Numbered from the stretch's first letter, positions 1 to 9,020 are shown. The stretch is 64,000 bases of DNA from Blautia sp. (GCA_017515325.1 JAFWGA010000018.1:1-64000); one strand, 5' to 3'. Numbers and translations are program-made. Notes: generated by a model not told the origin, from the sequence alone.

Positions 1-32
1 AATGCAAAAATCTCTTCAACAGTTTTCATCAT
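1..32 (-). CDS. possible 5' end of an opposite-strand gene, cut by the window edge
   Basis: On the minus strand an ATG at 32 (second in-frame ATG at 29) follows a GAGGTGG-like ribosome binding site at 33-40. The frame stays open to the window edge and reads MMKTVEEIFA. Only about ten codons are visible, so no family can be given. It would be divergent from the excisionase/integrase module and so probably belongs to the same mobile element. This is inference from the start signal only. Confidence 0.3.
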   Translation of the reverse strand, partial: MMKTVEEIFA

Positions 33-36
33 CCAC

Positions 37-64
37 CTCGGATATTATCTTAATTATAACCGAG
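37..64. promoter_or_regulatory. operator-like dyad between divergent genes of the mobile element
   Basis: CTCGGATATTAT (37-48) and ATTATAACCGAG (53-64) form an inverted repeat matching at 10 of 12 positions around a 4-nt centre. It lies just upstream of the possible minus-strand start at 32 and about 100 nt before the plus-strand gene at 163. A regulator binding site is an inference from position and symmetry; no known operator is matched. Confidence 0.35.
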
Positions 65-162
65 ATTATTATAGAACGTTTCAAAGAGGATTACCATAGG
101 TTTTGGAACAATATCAGTAATTTGGTGTGACAGAGCCAAAGAATTTGAAAGGAGGATAAATA

Positions 163-492
163 ATGAACGAATATGAATGTAACCACGTGTATGATGACCA
201 TGAATCGGATAAATGGTCAGCTTTTTGGGAAATCACAGATGTTGGAGTTACTGGAGTTGAGATGTTAATTTGCGGCCGATCATCTGCATTTAAGGTTATT
301 GTTGGAAATTGTGGATCAGGAAACTATCTCTGTATTCCATCGCTCGATGTAGGCTGTGGTTTAGCTGACCTTACAGATGTTTTCTGGAACCGGTCAAAGC
401 TGGCGCGTGTGATGGGTAGTGATGTTGATGCTGTGACGATATCTCTTGCGCTGTGTAATTACAAAATGAAAAGAAAGGAGGCTGAAGGTTAA
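163..492 (+). CDS. DUF6618-like small protein of an integrative element
   Basis: This 109-residue cytosolic protein has no signal peptide or membrane segment. The start follows a strong AAGGAGG at 150-156. The sequence (motifs GRSSAFKVIVGN, VGCGLADLTDVFWN, ending in a lysine-rich tail) resembles small DUF6618-type proteins usually found next to xis and int in conjugative elements of Firmicutes; that assignment is from memory. Its stop overlaps the excisionase start by one base (TAATG), so the two are translationally coupled. Function unknown; regulation or excision of the element is only an inference from context. Confidence 0.6.
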   Translation: MNEYECNHVYDDHESDKWSAFWEITDVGVTGVEMLICGRSSAFKVIVGNCGSGNYLCIPSLDVGCGLADLTDVFWNRSKLARVMGSDVDAVTISLALCNYKMKRKEAEG

Positions 493-761
493 TGCTTAAT
501 GAATTCACTGATTATAAACAAAAGACATTAAAGCAGGATGGTGATCAAACCACTAAGGTCAAGAAGGTTGAAGTACCGATCTGGTGCAAATACACACTTA
601 CGGTCGAAGAAGCGGCTGAATATTTTCGGATTGGACAGAAACGACTGAGAGCGATTATTGCAGAAGACCCGAATGCCGAGTTCATTTTAATGAATGGGAA
701 CAGAGCGCAGATTAAGCGGAAACTTTTTGAAGCTTATGTTGATTCAGCCTCTGCGATCTAA
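492..761 (+). CDS. xis: Tn916-type excisionase (Xis)
   Basis: This 89-residue protein has the Tn916 Xis signature: PIWCKYTLTVEEAAEYFRIG followed by an MNGNRAQIKRK segment near the C-terminus, that is, a winged-helix DNA-binding fold with an extra charged N-terminal stretch of about 25 residues. Family role: an architectural factor that binds the element's ends and steers the tyrosine integrase toward excision. It overlaps the upstream DUF6618-like gene and lies 117 bp before int, from which it is separated by a strong hairpin (795-840). Recognition is by motif resemblance to Tn916 Xis. Confidence 0.85.
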   Translation: MLNEFTDYKQKTLKQDGDQTTKVKKVEVPIWCKYTLTVEEAAEYFRIGQKRLRAIIAEDPNAEFILMNGNRAQIKRKLFEAYVDSASAI

Positions 762-794
762 GCGATGAACTCGTGCATTAAATCTGAATGACAA

Positions 795-840
795 AAAAGG
801 CTTCGTGTGGTAGAATGATCATGCCATAACGAAGCCTTTT
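795..840 (+). terminator. hairpin with T-tract between xis and int
   Basis: AAAAGGCTTCGT (795-806) pairs perfectly with ACGAAGCCTTTT (829-840). The loop contains a further dyad (TGGTA/TGCCA around ATGATCAT). A-rich and T-rich flanks on both sides make it a plausible bidirectional intrinsic terminator or attenuator that uncouples int from the upstream genes. Confidence 0.65.
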
Positions 841-877
841 GTGGTTAATGCCTATATTAAACGGAGGGCTTTACTTT

Positions 878-2164
878 ATGGAAGAAAAAAGACGGGATCG
901 TCGTGGCAGAATTCTCCGTAATGGAGAAATCCAGTTGAAAGATGGACGTTACAGGTACAAATATGTTGATATATGGGGAAATACTCAGTATGAGTACTCC
1001 TGGAGACTTGATAAAAATGACCCCACCCCTGCTGGGAAAAAACGAGATCTCTCTCTGCGAGAAAAGGAAAAACTGATCGCTGCCGATATGTTCGACAAGG
1101 TGGTTCCCAAAGGAGGAAAGATGAATGTGATCCAGCTTGCAGAGAGATATATTTCAACCAGAACTGGTGTCACGCATAACACAAAAGCTGGATATAAGAC
1201 AGTAATAAATATTCTGAACAAGGAAGACTTTGGCAGAAAGCGTATTGATACAGTTAAAAAATCAGACGCAAAAATCTGGCTGGTTAAGCTTCAGCAGGAG
1301 GATGGGCGTAGTTACAGTTCAATCCACAGCATTCGTGGCGTTCTTCATCCGGCGTTTCAGATGGCGGTGGATGACGATCTGATCCGAAAGAATCCGTTTG
1401 CATTTCCTGTGTCTGAAGTAATTGTGAATGATAGCGTAACCCGTGAGGCAATCTCCAGAAAGCAGGAGAGAGCATTTCTCGCATTTGTAAAGGCAGATAA
1501 ACACTTCAGCAGATACTATGAAGGAATCTATATCCTTTTTAAGACAGGAATGCGTATCTCGGAGTTTGTCGGGCTTACTGTTGCCGATCTGAACTTTGAG
1601 AGTAACACGATTAATATTGACAAGCAGCTGCACAGGATGCGTGATGGCAGGAAGATCATAGTTCCTACAAAAACAGATGCGGGTACAAGAGTGATACCTA
1701 TGGGTGAGGACGTGAAGGAATGCTTTCAGACGATAATAGCAAAGCGTCCGTTATTTTCTATAGAACCTGAGATTGATGGCGTTAACGGCTTTCTGTATTT
1801 CGATAAGGATGGCAGACCGATGGTGGCTATGCACTGGGAAAAGTACTTCCAGCATATCTGTGACAAGTATAACAGTATCTACAAAGAAGAGATGCCTAAG
1901 GTAACTCCGCATGTATGCCGCCACACATATTGCTCTAACATGGCGAAATCAGGTATGAATCCGAAAACTCTGCAGTATCTCATGGGGCACTCTGAAATAG
2001 GAGTGACATTAAATGTTTATACGCACCTTGGGTTAGAAGATGCGGTCAGGGAAGTGAGAAAACTTGAAGAACATGCCGATACCGATAGGAATGAATATGC
2101 AGGCGGGAATTACGATGATTCTCCGGGTGACGGTTATCCATATGACGATGATGAAGAGGCCTGA
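878..2164 (+). CDS. int: Tn916-family tyrosine integrase
   Basis: The ATG at 878 is chosen over an in-frame ATG at 839, which lies at the edge of the terminator hairpin, because ACGGAGGG sits at 861-868 and the protein then begins MEEKRRDRRGRIL, as in Tn916 Int. The 428-residue product has an N-terminal arm-binding domain (about 1-70), a core-binding SAM-like domain (about 85-180) and a C-terminal catalytic domain. Visible catalytic residues are the Arg in TGMRISEF, HxxR in PHVCRHTY, the His in LMGHSEIG and the nucleophilic Tyr in NVYTHL. It catalyses integration and excision of the element; xis lies upstream, and the element end should lie just beyond the stop. The frame is intact. Confidence 0.93.
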   Translation: MEEKRRDRRGRILRNGEIQLKDGRYRYKYVDIWGNTQYEYSWRLDKNDPTPAGKKRDLSLREKEKLIAADMFDKVVPKGGKMNVIQLAERYISTRTGVTHNTKAGYKTVINILNKEDFGRKRIDTVKKSDAKIWLVKLQQEDGRSYSSIHSIRGVLHPAFQMAVDDDLIRKNPFAFPVSEVIVNDSVTREAISRKQERAFLAFVKADKHFSRYYEGIYILFKTGMRISEFVGLTVADLNFESNTINIDKQLHRMRDGRKIIVPTKTDAGTRVIPMGEDVKECFQTIIAKRPLFSIEPEIDGVNGFLYFDKDGRPMVAMHWEKYFQHICDKYNSIYKEEMPKVTPHVCRHTYCSNMAKSGMNPKTLQYLMGHSEIGVTLNVYTHLGLEDAVREVRKLEEHADTDRNEYAGGNYDDSPGDGYPYDDDEEA

Positions 2165-2172
2165 AAAGCCGG

Positions 2173-2209
2173 GGTGTAAATGAAATTCATTTACACCTTT
2201 TTTTACACC
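2173..2209 (+). terminator. int terminator and probable integrase-proximal end of the element
   Basis: GGTGTAAATGAA (2173-2184) and TTCATTTACACC (2186-2197) form a perfect 12-bp inverted repeat around one base, followed by seven T. The outer TTTACACC recurs directly at 2202-2209. It fits an intrinsic terminator for int. Its position between int and unrelated chromosomal genes, with T-rich flanks, also suggests the attachment-site end; the exact junction cannot be fixed without the other end. Confidence 0.6.
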
Positions 2210-2326
2210 TTTTGCTGGGGAAAATATGTTATAATAAGCCATATTATGCCGGGTGAATGTCGGGGACTGTACTTCACAAATGCCCATAAATAAAGGATTT
2301 GTCATCTTATGAAAGGATATGTGCTT

Positions 2327-2803
2327 ATGATAAAAATACTGTTTATATGCCACGGCAACATCTGCCGCTCCCCTATGGCAGAGTTTATTTTGAAAGATAT
2401 GGTAAAAAAAGCCCGCCTGGAGAGCTGCTTCTGTATCGCCTCCTGTGCGACCAGTACAGAGGAGATCTGGAACGGCACAGGCAATCCGGTATATCCCCCG
2501 GCGAGACAGGAGTTGAAAAAGCATGGCATCTCCTGCGAGGGAAAGCGGGCGGTACAACTAAAGAGGGAGGACTATCAGAAATATGATCTTCTTCTGGGGA
2601 TGGATCAGAATAATATCCGGAATATGCTTCGCATCCTCAAAAAGGATCCGGAGGGTAAGGTAAAGCGTCTGCTGGATTATTCAGATCATCCCAGGGACAT
2701 AGCCGATCCCTGGTACACAGGGGAATTTGGCGTTACTTATGCTGATATTGTGGAAGGCTGCCAGGCATTGTTGGAATATCTGAAGGATAATGGCTGGCTT
2801 TGA
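2327..2803 (+). CDS. low-molecular-weight protein tyrosine phosphatase
   Basis: The start at 2327 is preferred to 2309 because AAAGGAT lies at a suitable distance and the protein then begins MIKILFICHGNICRS. The 158-residue product carries the family P-loop C(X)5R as CHGNICRS (Cys8, Arg14) near the N-terminus and the general-acid loop as DPWYTG near the C-terminus. The family dephosphorylates phosphotyrosine or phosphoarginine proteins in the cytosol. It is the first gene on the chromosomal side of the mobile element. The natural substrate cannot be read from sequence. Confidence 0.9.
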   Translation: MIKILFICHGNICRSPMAEFILKDMVKKARLESCFCIASCATSTEEIWNGTGNPVYPPARQELKKHGISCEGKRAVQLKREDYQKYDLLLGMDQNNIRNMLRILKKDPEGKVKRLLDYSDHPRDIADPWYTGEFGVTYADIVEGCQALLEYLKDNGWL

Positions 2804-2878
2804 TCCGGAAAAGGCTGGACAGTTACTGCTTAAACTGGTATCATACTGACACCATAAAAATAGAAAGACGGTGAAAGT

Positions 2879-3325
2879 ATGCAGGCTTTGTTACAGAATC
2901 ATATCCTAATCACCGGGGGCCTTGCCTGGCTCCTTTCTCAAATCGCAAAAACGATCATTCATCTTATCGTCAATAAGCGCTTCGTGTGGGAACGTCTGTT
3001 GGGAGACGGTGGTATGCCCAGCAGCCATTCTGCGACCGTTTCGGCTGTGGCGGTATCTACCGGTTTTCGTTGTGGATGGGATTCTCCTGTTTTTGCGGTG
3101 GCTTTGATCCTGGCCCTGATCGTCATGCATGACGCCAGAGGCGTCCGTCAGGAGACCGGAAAGCAGGCGAAGGTGATCAACAGCATGCTGGAGCTATTCG
3201 AATCTATGGGCAGGGGAGACCTGACCCCGGAAGAGACCCTGAAGGAATTTGTCGGGCATACCCAAAGGCAGGTCATTGCCGGCGCTGTCTTAGGTGCTGT
3301 TATCGCGATAGCAATGGAGCTGTGA
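2879..3325 (+). CDS. divergent PAP2-family membrane protein (YuiD/DUF212 type)
   Basis: This 148-residue integral membrane protein has hydrophobic segments at roughly residues 5-25, 45-65, 68-85 and 125-145. The family signature GGMPSSHSATVSA and MHDARGVRQETGKQA is clear; it resembles the acid-phosphatase/PAP2 motif but is rearranged. Members are predicted phosphatases of lipid or vanadium-haloperoxidase fold, mostly uncharacterised. It sits 75 bp after the LMW phosphatase and 15 bp before tgt, so co-transcription with tgt is likely. Confidence 0.88.
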   Translation: MQALLQNHILITGGLAWLLSQIAKTIIHLIVNKRFVWERLLGDGGMPSSHSATVSAVAVSTGFRCGWDSPVFAVALILALIVMHDARGVRQETGKQAKVINSMLELFESMGRGDLTPEETLKEFVGHTQRQVIAGAVLGAVIAIAMEL

Positions 3326-3340
3326 CAAGCAGAGGAAAGG

Positions 3341-4513
3341 ATGCACAGAGGGCACATGGCACAATACCGGATTATCAAAATACAAGGAAGAGCCAAAAGA
3401 GCGGTCTTTGAGACGATCCATGGGACCATCCAGACACCGGTCTTTATGAATGTAGGAACCGTCGGGGCGATAAAAGGAGCGGTTTCCACAGAGGATTTAC
3501 GGCAGATCGGGACACAGGTGGAGCTTTCCAATACCTATCACCTGCACGTCAGACCGGGAGACAGAATCGTAAAACAACTGGGAGGGCTGCACCGCTTTAT
3601 GGATTGGGACAGGCCGATTCTGACAGATTCAGGAGGCTTCCAGGTCTTTTCTCTCGCAGGTCTGAGGAAAATCCGGGAGGAAGGGGTAAAGTTCCAGTCC
3701 CATATCGATGGCCATACCATTTTCATGGGGCCGGAGGAGAGCATGCAGATCCAGTCCAATCTGGGCTCTACCATTGCCATGGCCTTTGACGAATGCCCCA
3801 GCAGCACGGCGGAAAGAGAATACGTGGCTAAATCCGTGGAACGCACCACGCGCTGGCTCATCCGCTGCAGGGATGAGATGGCCAGGCTCAACAGCCTTGA
3901 GGATACCTTGAATCGGCAGCAGCTCCTTTTCGGAATCAACCAGGGTGCCATCTATGAGGATATCCGCATCAGCCACGCCCAACAGATCAGTGAGATGGAT
4001 CTGGACGGCTATGCCATAGGCGGCCTGGCCGTGGGAGAAACCCATGCGCAGATGTATCATATCCTGGATGAGACGGTGCCGCATCTGCCCCAGAATAAAC
4101 CAACCTACTTGATGGGCGTGGGAACGCCGGCAAATATTCTCGAGGCAGTGGACAGGGGTGTGGATTTCTTTGACTGTGTCTATCCAAGCCGGAACGGCAG
4201 GCACGGTCATGTTTATACCAACCGGGGCAAGATGAATATGCTGAATGCCCGTTATGAGACCGATGAGGCACCCATCGAGGAGGGCTGTGGCTGTCCGGCC
4301 TGCCGCCATTATTCCCGGGCTTATATCCGTCACCTTCTGAAGGCAAAGGAGATGCTGGGAATGAGGCTTTGTGTTCTCCACAATCTGTATTATTACAATC
4401 ACCTGATGGAAGAGATCCGCACGGCCATTGAAGAAGACTGCTTTCCTTCCTATAAAAAGGTGAGGCTGGAAGGATTCCAGGAAGGAATGATTCACAGCCG
4501 TTATGCTGACTGA
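3341..4513 (+). CDS. tgt: queuine tRNA-ribosyltransferase (tRNA-guanine transglycosylase)
   Basis: This exchanges guanine-34 for preQ1 in tRNAs with GUN anticodons, the entry step of queuosine modification. The 390-residue protein shows LTDSGGFQVFSL with a catalytic Asp, FDCVYPSRNGRHG with the nucleophilic Asp region, and the zinc site CGCPACRHYSRAY plus a downstream His. The family is usually 370-390 residues. Two starts are possible: 3341 (AGAGG at 3331-3335) and 3356 (GAGGG just upstream, giving MAQYRIIK); the latter matches many homologues. yajC lies downstream, as often in bacteria, but an LtaS-like gene is inserted between them. Confidence 0.95.
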   Translation: MHRGHMAQYRIIKIQGRAKRAVFETIHGTIQTPVFMNVGTVGAIKGAVSTEDLRQIGTQVELSNTYHLHVRPGDRIVKQLGGLHRFMDWDRPILTDSGGFQVFSLAGLRKIREEGVKFQSHIDGHTIFMGPEESMQIQSNLGSTIAMAFDECPSSTAEREYVAKSVERTTRWLIRCRDEMARLNSLEDTLNRQQLLFGINQGAIYEDIRISHAQQISEMDLDGYAIGGLAVGETHAQMYHILDETVPHLPQNKPTYLMGVGTPANILEAVDRGVDFFDCVYPSRNGRHGHVYTNRGKMNMLNARYETDEAPIEEGCGCPACRHYSRAYIRHLLKAKEMLGMRLCVLHNLYYYNHLMEEIRTAIEEDCFPSYKKVRLEGFQEGMIHSRYAD

Positions 4514-4595
4514 GAAAGTCCAGAAGTCCAGGCTGAAAGCCCAGGGCGATGGGGAACCAAAAAATCAGCTGAAAAGATAGAAAAGAGAGATTGAA

Positions 4596-6689
4596 ATGGA
4601 TCATCCGGATGAAAAAAAGGCAGTCCATCTGCCAAAGTCCAGGGGAGAAAAAGCCAAAACGGGAGCCCTGGTCTTACTGTGCATGGCTTTAGCCATAGTG
4701 GGAGCTGCCAATTGGTCTGCTGTTTTTCTGTATGAAAACGGAAAGCCGGCTTTGGGCAGAAGCATTATGCTTGTTCTGATCTGGCTGTTCTGTGTGGGAC
4801 TATCCTTCCTCTCTTTCTCCTTAAAAAAGGGGAGGAAAAGAATCGGGGAGGTTCTTTTTTTTCTGCTGTCGCCATTTTATATTTTCCTGGTTGTCGAGCT
4901 GATCACAGCAAAAACCCTGGATACGCATACTCCGCTGGAAAATATCATTGGGGAGGCAGCCTTCAAGCCCCAGCTGCTGGGCCTGAATGTCTTGTTGATT
5001 TTTCTTTTTGTTCTTTTGTTTACCGGCCTGACCAACAGCCTGACTCTGGGACCCGGCCTGGCAGCGATTCTGGGCGTGGTTTACAGCATCGTGAATTTTT
5101 ATGTGGATGAATTCCGGGGCAACTCCATCACAGCAGGCGATTTTATGACGGTGGGCACTGCTGTGGATGTGGCGGGTGGTTATACCTATACCATTACCTA
5201 CCGGATCTTTCTGAGTCTGATCCTACTGGCTCTCTTCCTCATCATTGCGGCTGATCTGGGCTGGGGCTGGCTCTTCGAAAAGAAGAGAAAATGGGCCTTG
5301 GCAGCCCTCTTATCGATGGCGATTTTCGCGATAGGAATGAAAAGGGTGGTCTTCAGCTCTTTCCTTAGGGATCAGCGAATCAACATCAGTTATTTCCAGA
5401 CGATGAGATCCTGCAGGACTTCCGGAACAATTCTTACATTGGCCAGATCTGTGTCGGACGTTAAGGCAAAGGTGCCTGAGGGCTATTCGGCCCAGAAGGC
5501 CAGGGAGATCGCCTCCCGCTATCAATCTGACTCTGCTGTGGATTCTGCGAGCGTTCCTTCCATTACCCAGCCCAATATCCTGGTGGTGATCAATGAATCC
5601 TTTGCAGATATGCAGACGGTAGGAAGGTTTTCGGTTGACCAGGACTACATGGCTTTTATGTCTTCTCTGAAGGAAAACTGTGTACGGGGAACCACCTACG
5701 CCTCAGTCCGGGGAGGAATGACTGCCAACACGGAGTTTGAGTTTCTGACCAATCACTCTTGTGCCTTCCTGCCATCGGGAACAGTTCCCTTTCAGCTCTA
5801 CATAGATTCTCCTCTGCCTTCCATGGCTACCTGGGCCAGGGCAATGGGATATTGCGGCATCAATGCTATGCATCCATATACAGCGGAGAATTATCGGCGC
5901 AATATTGCTTACCCCATGCTGGGCTTTGAGAACTTTTATCACAAGGATAACGTCCCTCTTCCCCTTGATATCGTCAGGAAATACCCTTCTGATGCCAGCG
6001 ATTACCGGAACCTGCTGGCTCTGTTTGCCGAAGTCAGGAAAAGCCGGCGCAGCCCCTATTTCTTTTACAATATGACGGTTCAGAATCACTCGCCTTATAA
6101 CTGGGAGGAAAGTAAATTTCCTGTTACTGTCCGAACAAACGGACTACAAAGAGATTATCCGGATGTCAACCAGTATCTGAGTCTGATCAGGCTTTCCGAT
6201 CATGCCCTGAAATATCTGGTGGATTTTTTGTCAAAGCTGAAGGAACCTACTGTCCTGCTTTTTATGGGGGACCATCAGCCTAAGCTTTCGGATGCTTTCC
6301 TGACAGAGATCTCCGGTATATACCGCCGCGACCGTACCACGGAGGAAATGCTGGCTCTATACGAAGTGCCTTTTGTGATCTGGGCAAACTTTGATATGAA
6401 AGAGGGGCGGATTCCCCGTACCAGCATGAATTATATGCAGACAAACCTTCTTCGCGCCTTCCATGGGAAAAGAACCGGCTACCAGAAATTTCTTGCCGAC
6501 CTGCAAAAGGAGGTTCCTGTCATCAACGCCTTCGGTTACATAGCCAAAGATGGCAGCTTCTATGAGATCGATGACAAGACATCGTCCTGGTATGAAATGG
6601 TTCATGAATATGAAATACTCGAATATAACTGTCTCTTTGACAAAGAAAACCGCGTCGAGAATTTCTTTGATCTCATAGAGTCGTCCTAA
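4596..6689 (+). CDS. LtaS-type sulfatase-fold membrane transferase (lipoteichoic-acid synthase family)
   Basis: This 697-residue protein has an N-terminal membrane domain with about five helices (roughly residues 22-45, 55-70, 85-105, 130-165, 200-250) and an extracellular sulfatase-fold domain from about 325 onward. Visible active-site elements are NESFADM (metal-binding Glu), GGMTANTEF with Thr376 in the place of the LtaS nucleophile, and FMGDHQP (Asp-His metal ligands). Family members move glycerol-phosphate or phosphoethanolamine units onto polymers or glycans outside the membrane. The exact acceptor is unknown. Preceded by GAGAGA; it lies between tgt and yajC. Confidence 0.85.
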   Translation: MDHPDEKKAVHLPKSRGEKAKTGALVLLCMALAIVGAANWSAVFLYENGKPALGRSIMLVLIWLFCVGLSFLSFSLKKGRKRIGEVLFFLLSPFYIFLVVELITAKTLDTHTPLENIIGEAAFKPQLLGLNVLLIFLFVLLFTGLTNSLTLGPGLAAILGVVYSIVNFYVDEFRGNSITAGDFMTVGTAVDVAGGYTYTITYRIFLSLILLALFLIIAADLGWGWLFEKKRKWALAALLSMAIFAIGMKRVVFSSFLRDQRINISYFQTMRSCRTSGTILTLARSVSDVKAKVPEGYSAQKAREIASRYQSDSAVDSASVPSITQPNILVVINESFADMQTVGRFSVDQDYMAFMSSLKENCVRGTTYASVRGGMTANTEFEFLTNHSCAFLPSGTVPFQLYIDSPLPSMATWARAMGYCGINAMHPYTAENYRRNIAYPMLGFENFYHKDNVPLPLDIVRKYPSDASDYRNLLALFAEVRKSRRSPYFFYNMTVQNHSPYNWEESKFPVTVRTNGLQRDYPDVNQYLSLIRLSDHALKYLVDFLSKLKEPTVLLFMGDHQPKLSDAFLTEISGIYRRDRTTEEMLALYEVPFVIWANFDMKEGRIPRTSMNYMQTNLLRAFHGKRTGYQKFLADLQKEVPVINAFGYIAKDGSFYEIDDKTSSWYEMVHEYEILEYNCLFDKENRVENFFDLIESS

Positions 6690-6698
6690 AAAAAGTTC

Positions 6699-6727
6699 TT
6701 GAAGTATGCCCCTATTTTGTGTATCAT
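6699..6727 (+). promoter_or_regulatory. sigma-A promoter for yajC with structured leader
   Basis: TTGAAG (6699-6704), a 17-nt spacer and TATCAT (6722-6727) fit a housekeeping promoter. The leader to the start at 6849 contains a perfect 10-bp stem, GCAGAATAAA (6758-6767) with TTTATTCTGC (6798-6807). The stem lacks a T-tract, so it is not a terminator. Confidence 0.5.
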
Positions 6728-6848
6728 AGGTGAGACTATAAATGAACCCCGGGAACAGCAGAATAAAGCGGACAAGAGGGGTGCAAAGGGCATCGGATTT
6801 ATTCTGCGCTCACATCCCGGCAGCATCTGAATGACGAGGAGGAAGCAT

Positions 6849-7145
6849 ATGACAGAAGGTACTGCTAGCCTTGGCTTTAGCATTATTTGGATCGGTGTGC
6901 TGGTGGCAATGATGTATTTCATGATGATCCGGCCCCAGAGAAAAGAGCAGAAAAGGCTGACTGCCATGCTTAACGACATGGAGGTTGGCGACAGCGTCGT
7001 AACAAGCGGAGGCTTTTACGGAGTTGTCATCGATATGACGGAAGAGGATGTCATCGTAGAGTTCGGCAATAACAAAAACTGCAGAATTCCTATGAGGAAG
7101 CAGTCGATTGTCGAGGTAGAGAAGGCGGATAGTGCTTCCGCATAA
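6849..7145 (+). CDS. yajC: Sec translocase accessory subunit YajC
   Basis: The start is at 6849 because AGGAGGA lies at 6837-6843; an ATG at 6831 lies upstream of this site. The 98-residue protein has one N-terminal membrane helix (about residues 8-25) ending in MMIRPQRKEQKR, the YajC hallmark, then a small beta-rich cytosolic domain (VGDSVVTSGGFYGVV). Family role: partner of SecDF at the SecYEG translocon. secD and secF are not adjacent. A strong terminator follows. Confidence 0.93.
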   Translation: MTEGTASLGFSIIWIGVLVAMMYFMMIRPQRKEQKRLTAMLNDMEVGDSVVTSGGFYGVVIDMTEEDVIVEFGNNKNCRIPMRKQSIVEVEKADSASA

Positions 7146-7160
7146 CTATTGATCCCCCAA

Positions 7161-7187
7161 GGTGCCGCCTCCAAAGCGGCACCTTTT
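7161..7187 (+). terminator. intrinsic terminator after yajC
   Basis: GGTGCCGC (7161-7168) pairs with GCGGCACC (7176-7183) around a 7-nt loop, followed by TTTT. It separates yajC from ilvD. Confidence 0.85.
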
Positions 7188-7262
7188 CCTGTATGGCATG
7201 GCCGTAGCTGCGAAGCCCGAGGCATTGAGCAGCTGCGTACCGATGAAAGAAAGGCAGTATAT

Positions 7263-8939
7263 ATGAAGAGTGATGCAGTAAAAAAAGGTTCTCAGCAAGC
7301 CCCTCACAGATCTTTGTTTAACGCCCTGGGCCTGACAAAGGAAGAGATGGAACGTCCTCTGGTAGGCATTGTCAGTTCTTACAATGAAATCGTTCCCGGC
7401 CACATGAACCTGGATAAGATTGTTGAAGCGGTTAAACTCGGCGTCGCCATGGCAGGCGGCACCCCTATTGTCTTCCCTGCTATCGCGGTATGTGATGGGA
7501 TTGCCATGGGGCACATCGGAATGAAGTATTCCCTGGTTACCCGAGACCTGATTGCGGATTCCACAGAGGCGATGGCCCTGGCCCATCAGTTTGACGCTTT
7601 GGTCATGGTACCCAATTGTGACAAAAATGTTCCCGGCCTTTTGATGGCGGCGGCCAGGGTCAATGTCCCCACCGTATTTGTCAGCGGCGGCCCCATGATG
7701 GCAGGTCATGTACAGGGACATAAGACCAGCCTTTCCAGTATGTTTGAAGCGGTCGGCGCATATGCTGCCGGCAAGCTGGACGAGGAAGGTCTCCTGGAGT
7801 ATGAAAACAAAACATGTCCCACCTGCGGATCCTGCTCCGGTATGTACACGGCCAACAGCATGAACTGCCTGACAGAGGTGCTGGGAATGGGCCTGAAAGG
7901 AAACGGCACCATCCCCGCCGTCTACTCCGCCCGTATCCGTCTGGCCAAGCAGGCCGGGATGCAGGTCATGGAGATGTTCCGCAGAAATATCCGTCCCAGG
8001 GATATTATGACCCGCGAGGCGATACTGAATGCCCTTACCGTGGATATGGCCCTGGGCTGCTCTACAAACAGTATGCTCCATCTTCCTGCCATCGCTCATG
8101 AGGTGGGAATGGATTTTGATATCAGCTTTGCCAATGAGATCAGCGAACGCACACCCAATCTCTGCCATCTGGCTCCTGCCGGTCCGACCTACATGGAGGA
8201 CCTGGATGAGGCGGGCGGCGTCTATGCTGTTATGAATGAGCTGGATAAGCTCGGCCTTCTGAACCGGGACTGCATGACGGTTACCGGCAAGACAGTGGGA
8301 GAAAATATCGCAGGCTGTGTCAACAGGAATCCCCAGGTGATCCGTCCCGTGGACAATCCTTACTCAAAGACCGGAGGACTGGCCGTGCTCAAAGGCAATC
8401 TGGCTCCGGACGGCAGCGTAGTGAAACGCTCTGCTGTGGTGGAGGAGATGATGGTTCATTCCGGACCTGCCCGTGTCTTCGACTGTGAGGAGGATGCCAT
8501 TGACGCCATCAAGGGAGGCAAAATCGTTCCCGGTGATGTTGTGGTGATCCGCTACGAGGGTCCCAAGGGCGGTCCCGGCATGAGAGAAATGCTGAACCCC
8601 ACATCTGCCATTGCCGGTATGGGACTGGGCTCGAGTGTAGCCCTGATCACAGACGGCAGGTTCTCCGGCGCTTCCAGAGGCGCTTCCATCGGTCATGTCT
8701 CTCCGGAGGCAGCCGTGGGAGGTCCCATTGCCTTGGTTGAGGAGGGGGACATCATTTCTGTCAATATTCCGGAGATGAAGCTGGAGCTGAAGGTGAGCGA
8801 TGAGGAGCTTGCCAGACGCAGGGCAGCCTGGCAGCCAAGGCAGCCACGCGTCACGACAGGCTATCTTGCCCGCTATGCAGCTATGGTCACCTCAGGTAAC
8901 CGCGGTGCCATCCTTCAGGTGCCGAAGGCTGCTGAATGA
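7263..8939 (+). CDS. ilvD: dihydroxy-acid dehydratase
   Basis: This dehydrates 2,3-dihydroxy-isovalerate and 2,3-dihydroxy-3-methylvalerate to the 2-oxoacid precursors of valine, leucine and isoleucine; it is a cytosolic iron-sulfur enzyme. The 558-residue product has [12 protein letters not shown] and [17 protein letters not shown], which hold the cluster cysteines, and the C-terminal [11 protein letters not shown] motif. The start at 7263 gives MKSDAVKKG; the frame is open upstream to 7149, but that stretch contains the yajC terminator. It is followed by ilvB after 120 nt that hold a complex RNA structure. Confidence 0.96.
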   Translation: MKSDAVKKGSQQAPHRSLFNALGLTKEEMERPLVGIVSSYNEIVPGHMNLDKIVEAVKLGVAMAGGTPIVFPAIAVCDGIAMGHIGMKYSLVTRDLIADSTEAMALAHQFDALVMVPNCDKNVPGLLMAAARVNVPTVFVSGGPMMAGHVQGHKTSLSSMFEAVGAYAAGKLDEEGLLEYENKTCPTCGSCSGMYTANSMNCLTEVLGMGLKGNGTIPAVYSARIRLAKQAGMQVMEMFRRNIRPRDIMTREAILNALTVDMALGCSTNSMLHLPAIAHEVGMDFDISFANEISERTPNLCHLAPAGPTYMEDLDEAGGVYAVMNELDKLGLLNRDCMTVTGKTVGENIAGCVNRNPQVIRPVDNPYSKTGGLAVLKGNLAPDGSVVKRSAVVEEMMVHSGPARVFDCEEDAIDAIKGGKIVPGDVVVIRYEGPKGGPGMREMLNPTSAIAGMGLGSSVALITDGRFSGASRGASIGHVSPEAAVGGPIALVEEGDIISVNIPEMKLELKVSDEELARRRAAWQPRQPRVTTGYLARYAAMVTSGNRGAILQVPKAAE

Positions 8940-8954
8940 CGGGGGGACCAGCCG

Positions 8955-9020
8955 GGAACAGACAAAGGTAACTGTTCCGTCACGATTTCCGTGAAAGAAA
9001 CGGAAGACATGACGGAACAG
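8955..9020 (+). promoter_or_regulatory. switch-like three-segment RNA structure between ilvD and ilvB
   Basis: CTGTTCC at 8972-8978 can pair with GGAACAG upstream (8955-8961) or with GGAACAG downstream (9014-9020). The downstream pairing extends to 11 bp (8972-8982 with 9010-9020) and encloses a second stem, TTCCGT (8987-8992) with ACGGAA (9000-9005). No T-tract follows; the ilvB ribosome binding site is 24 nt further on. Alternative folding that controls ilvB is an inference. Confidence 0.45.

Noticed and set aside
7146-7262. Possible T-box leader ahead of ilvD
   Set aside because: The gap is only 117 nt, contains a plain terminator for yajC and lacks the T-box consensus.
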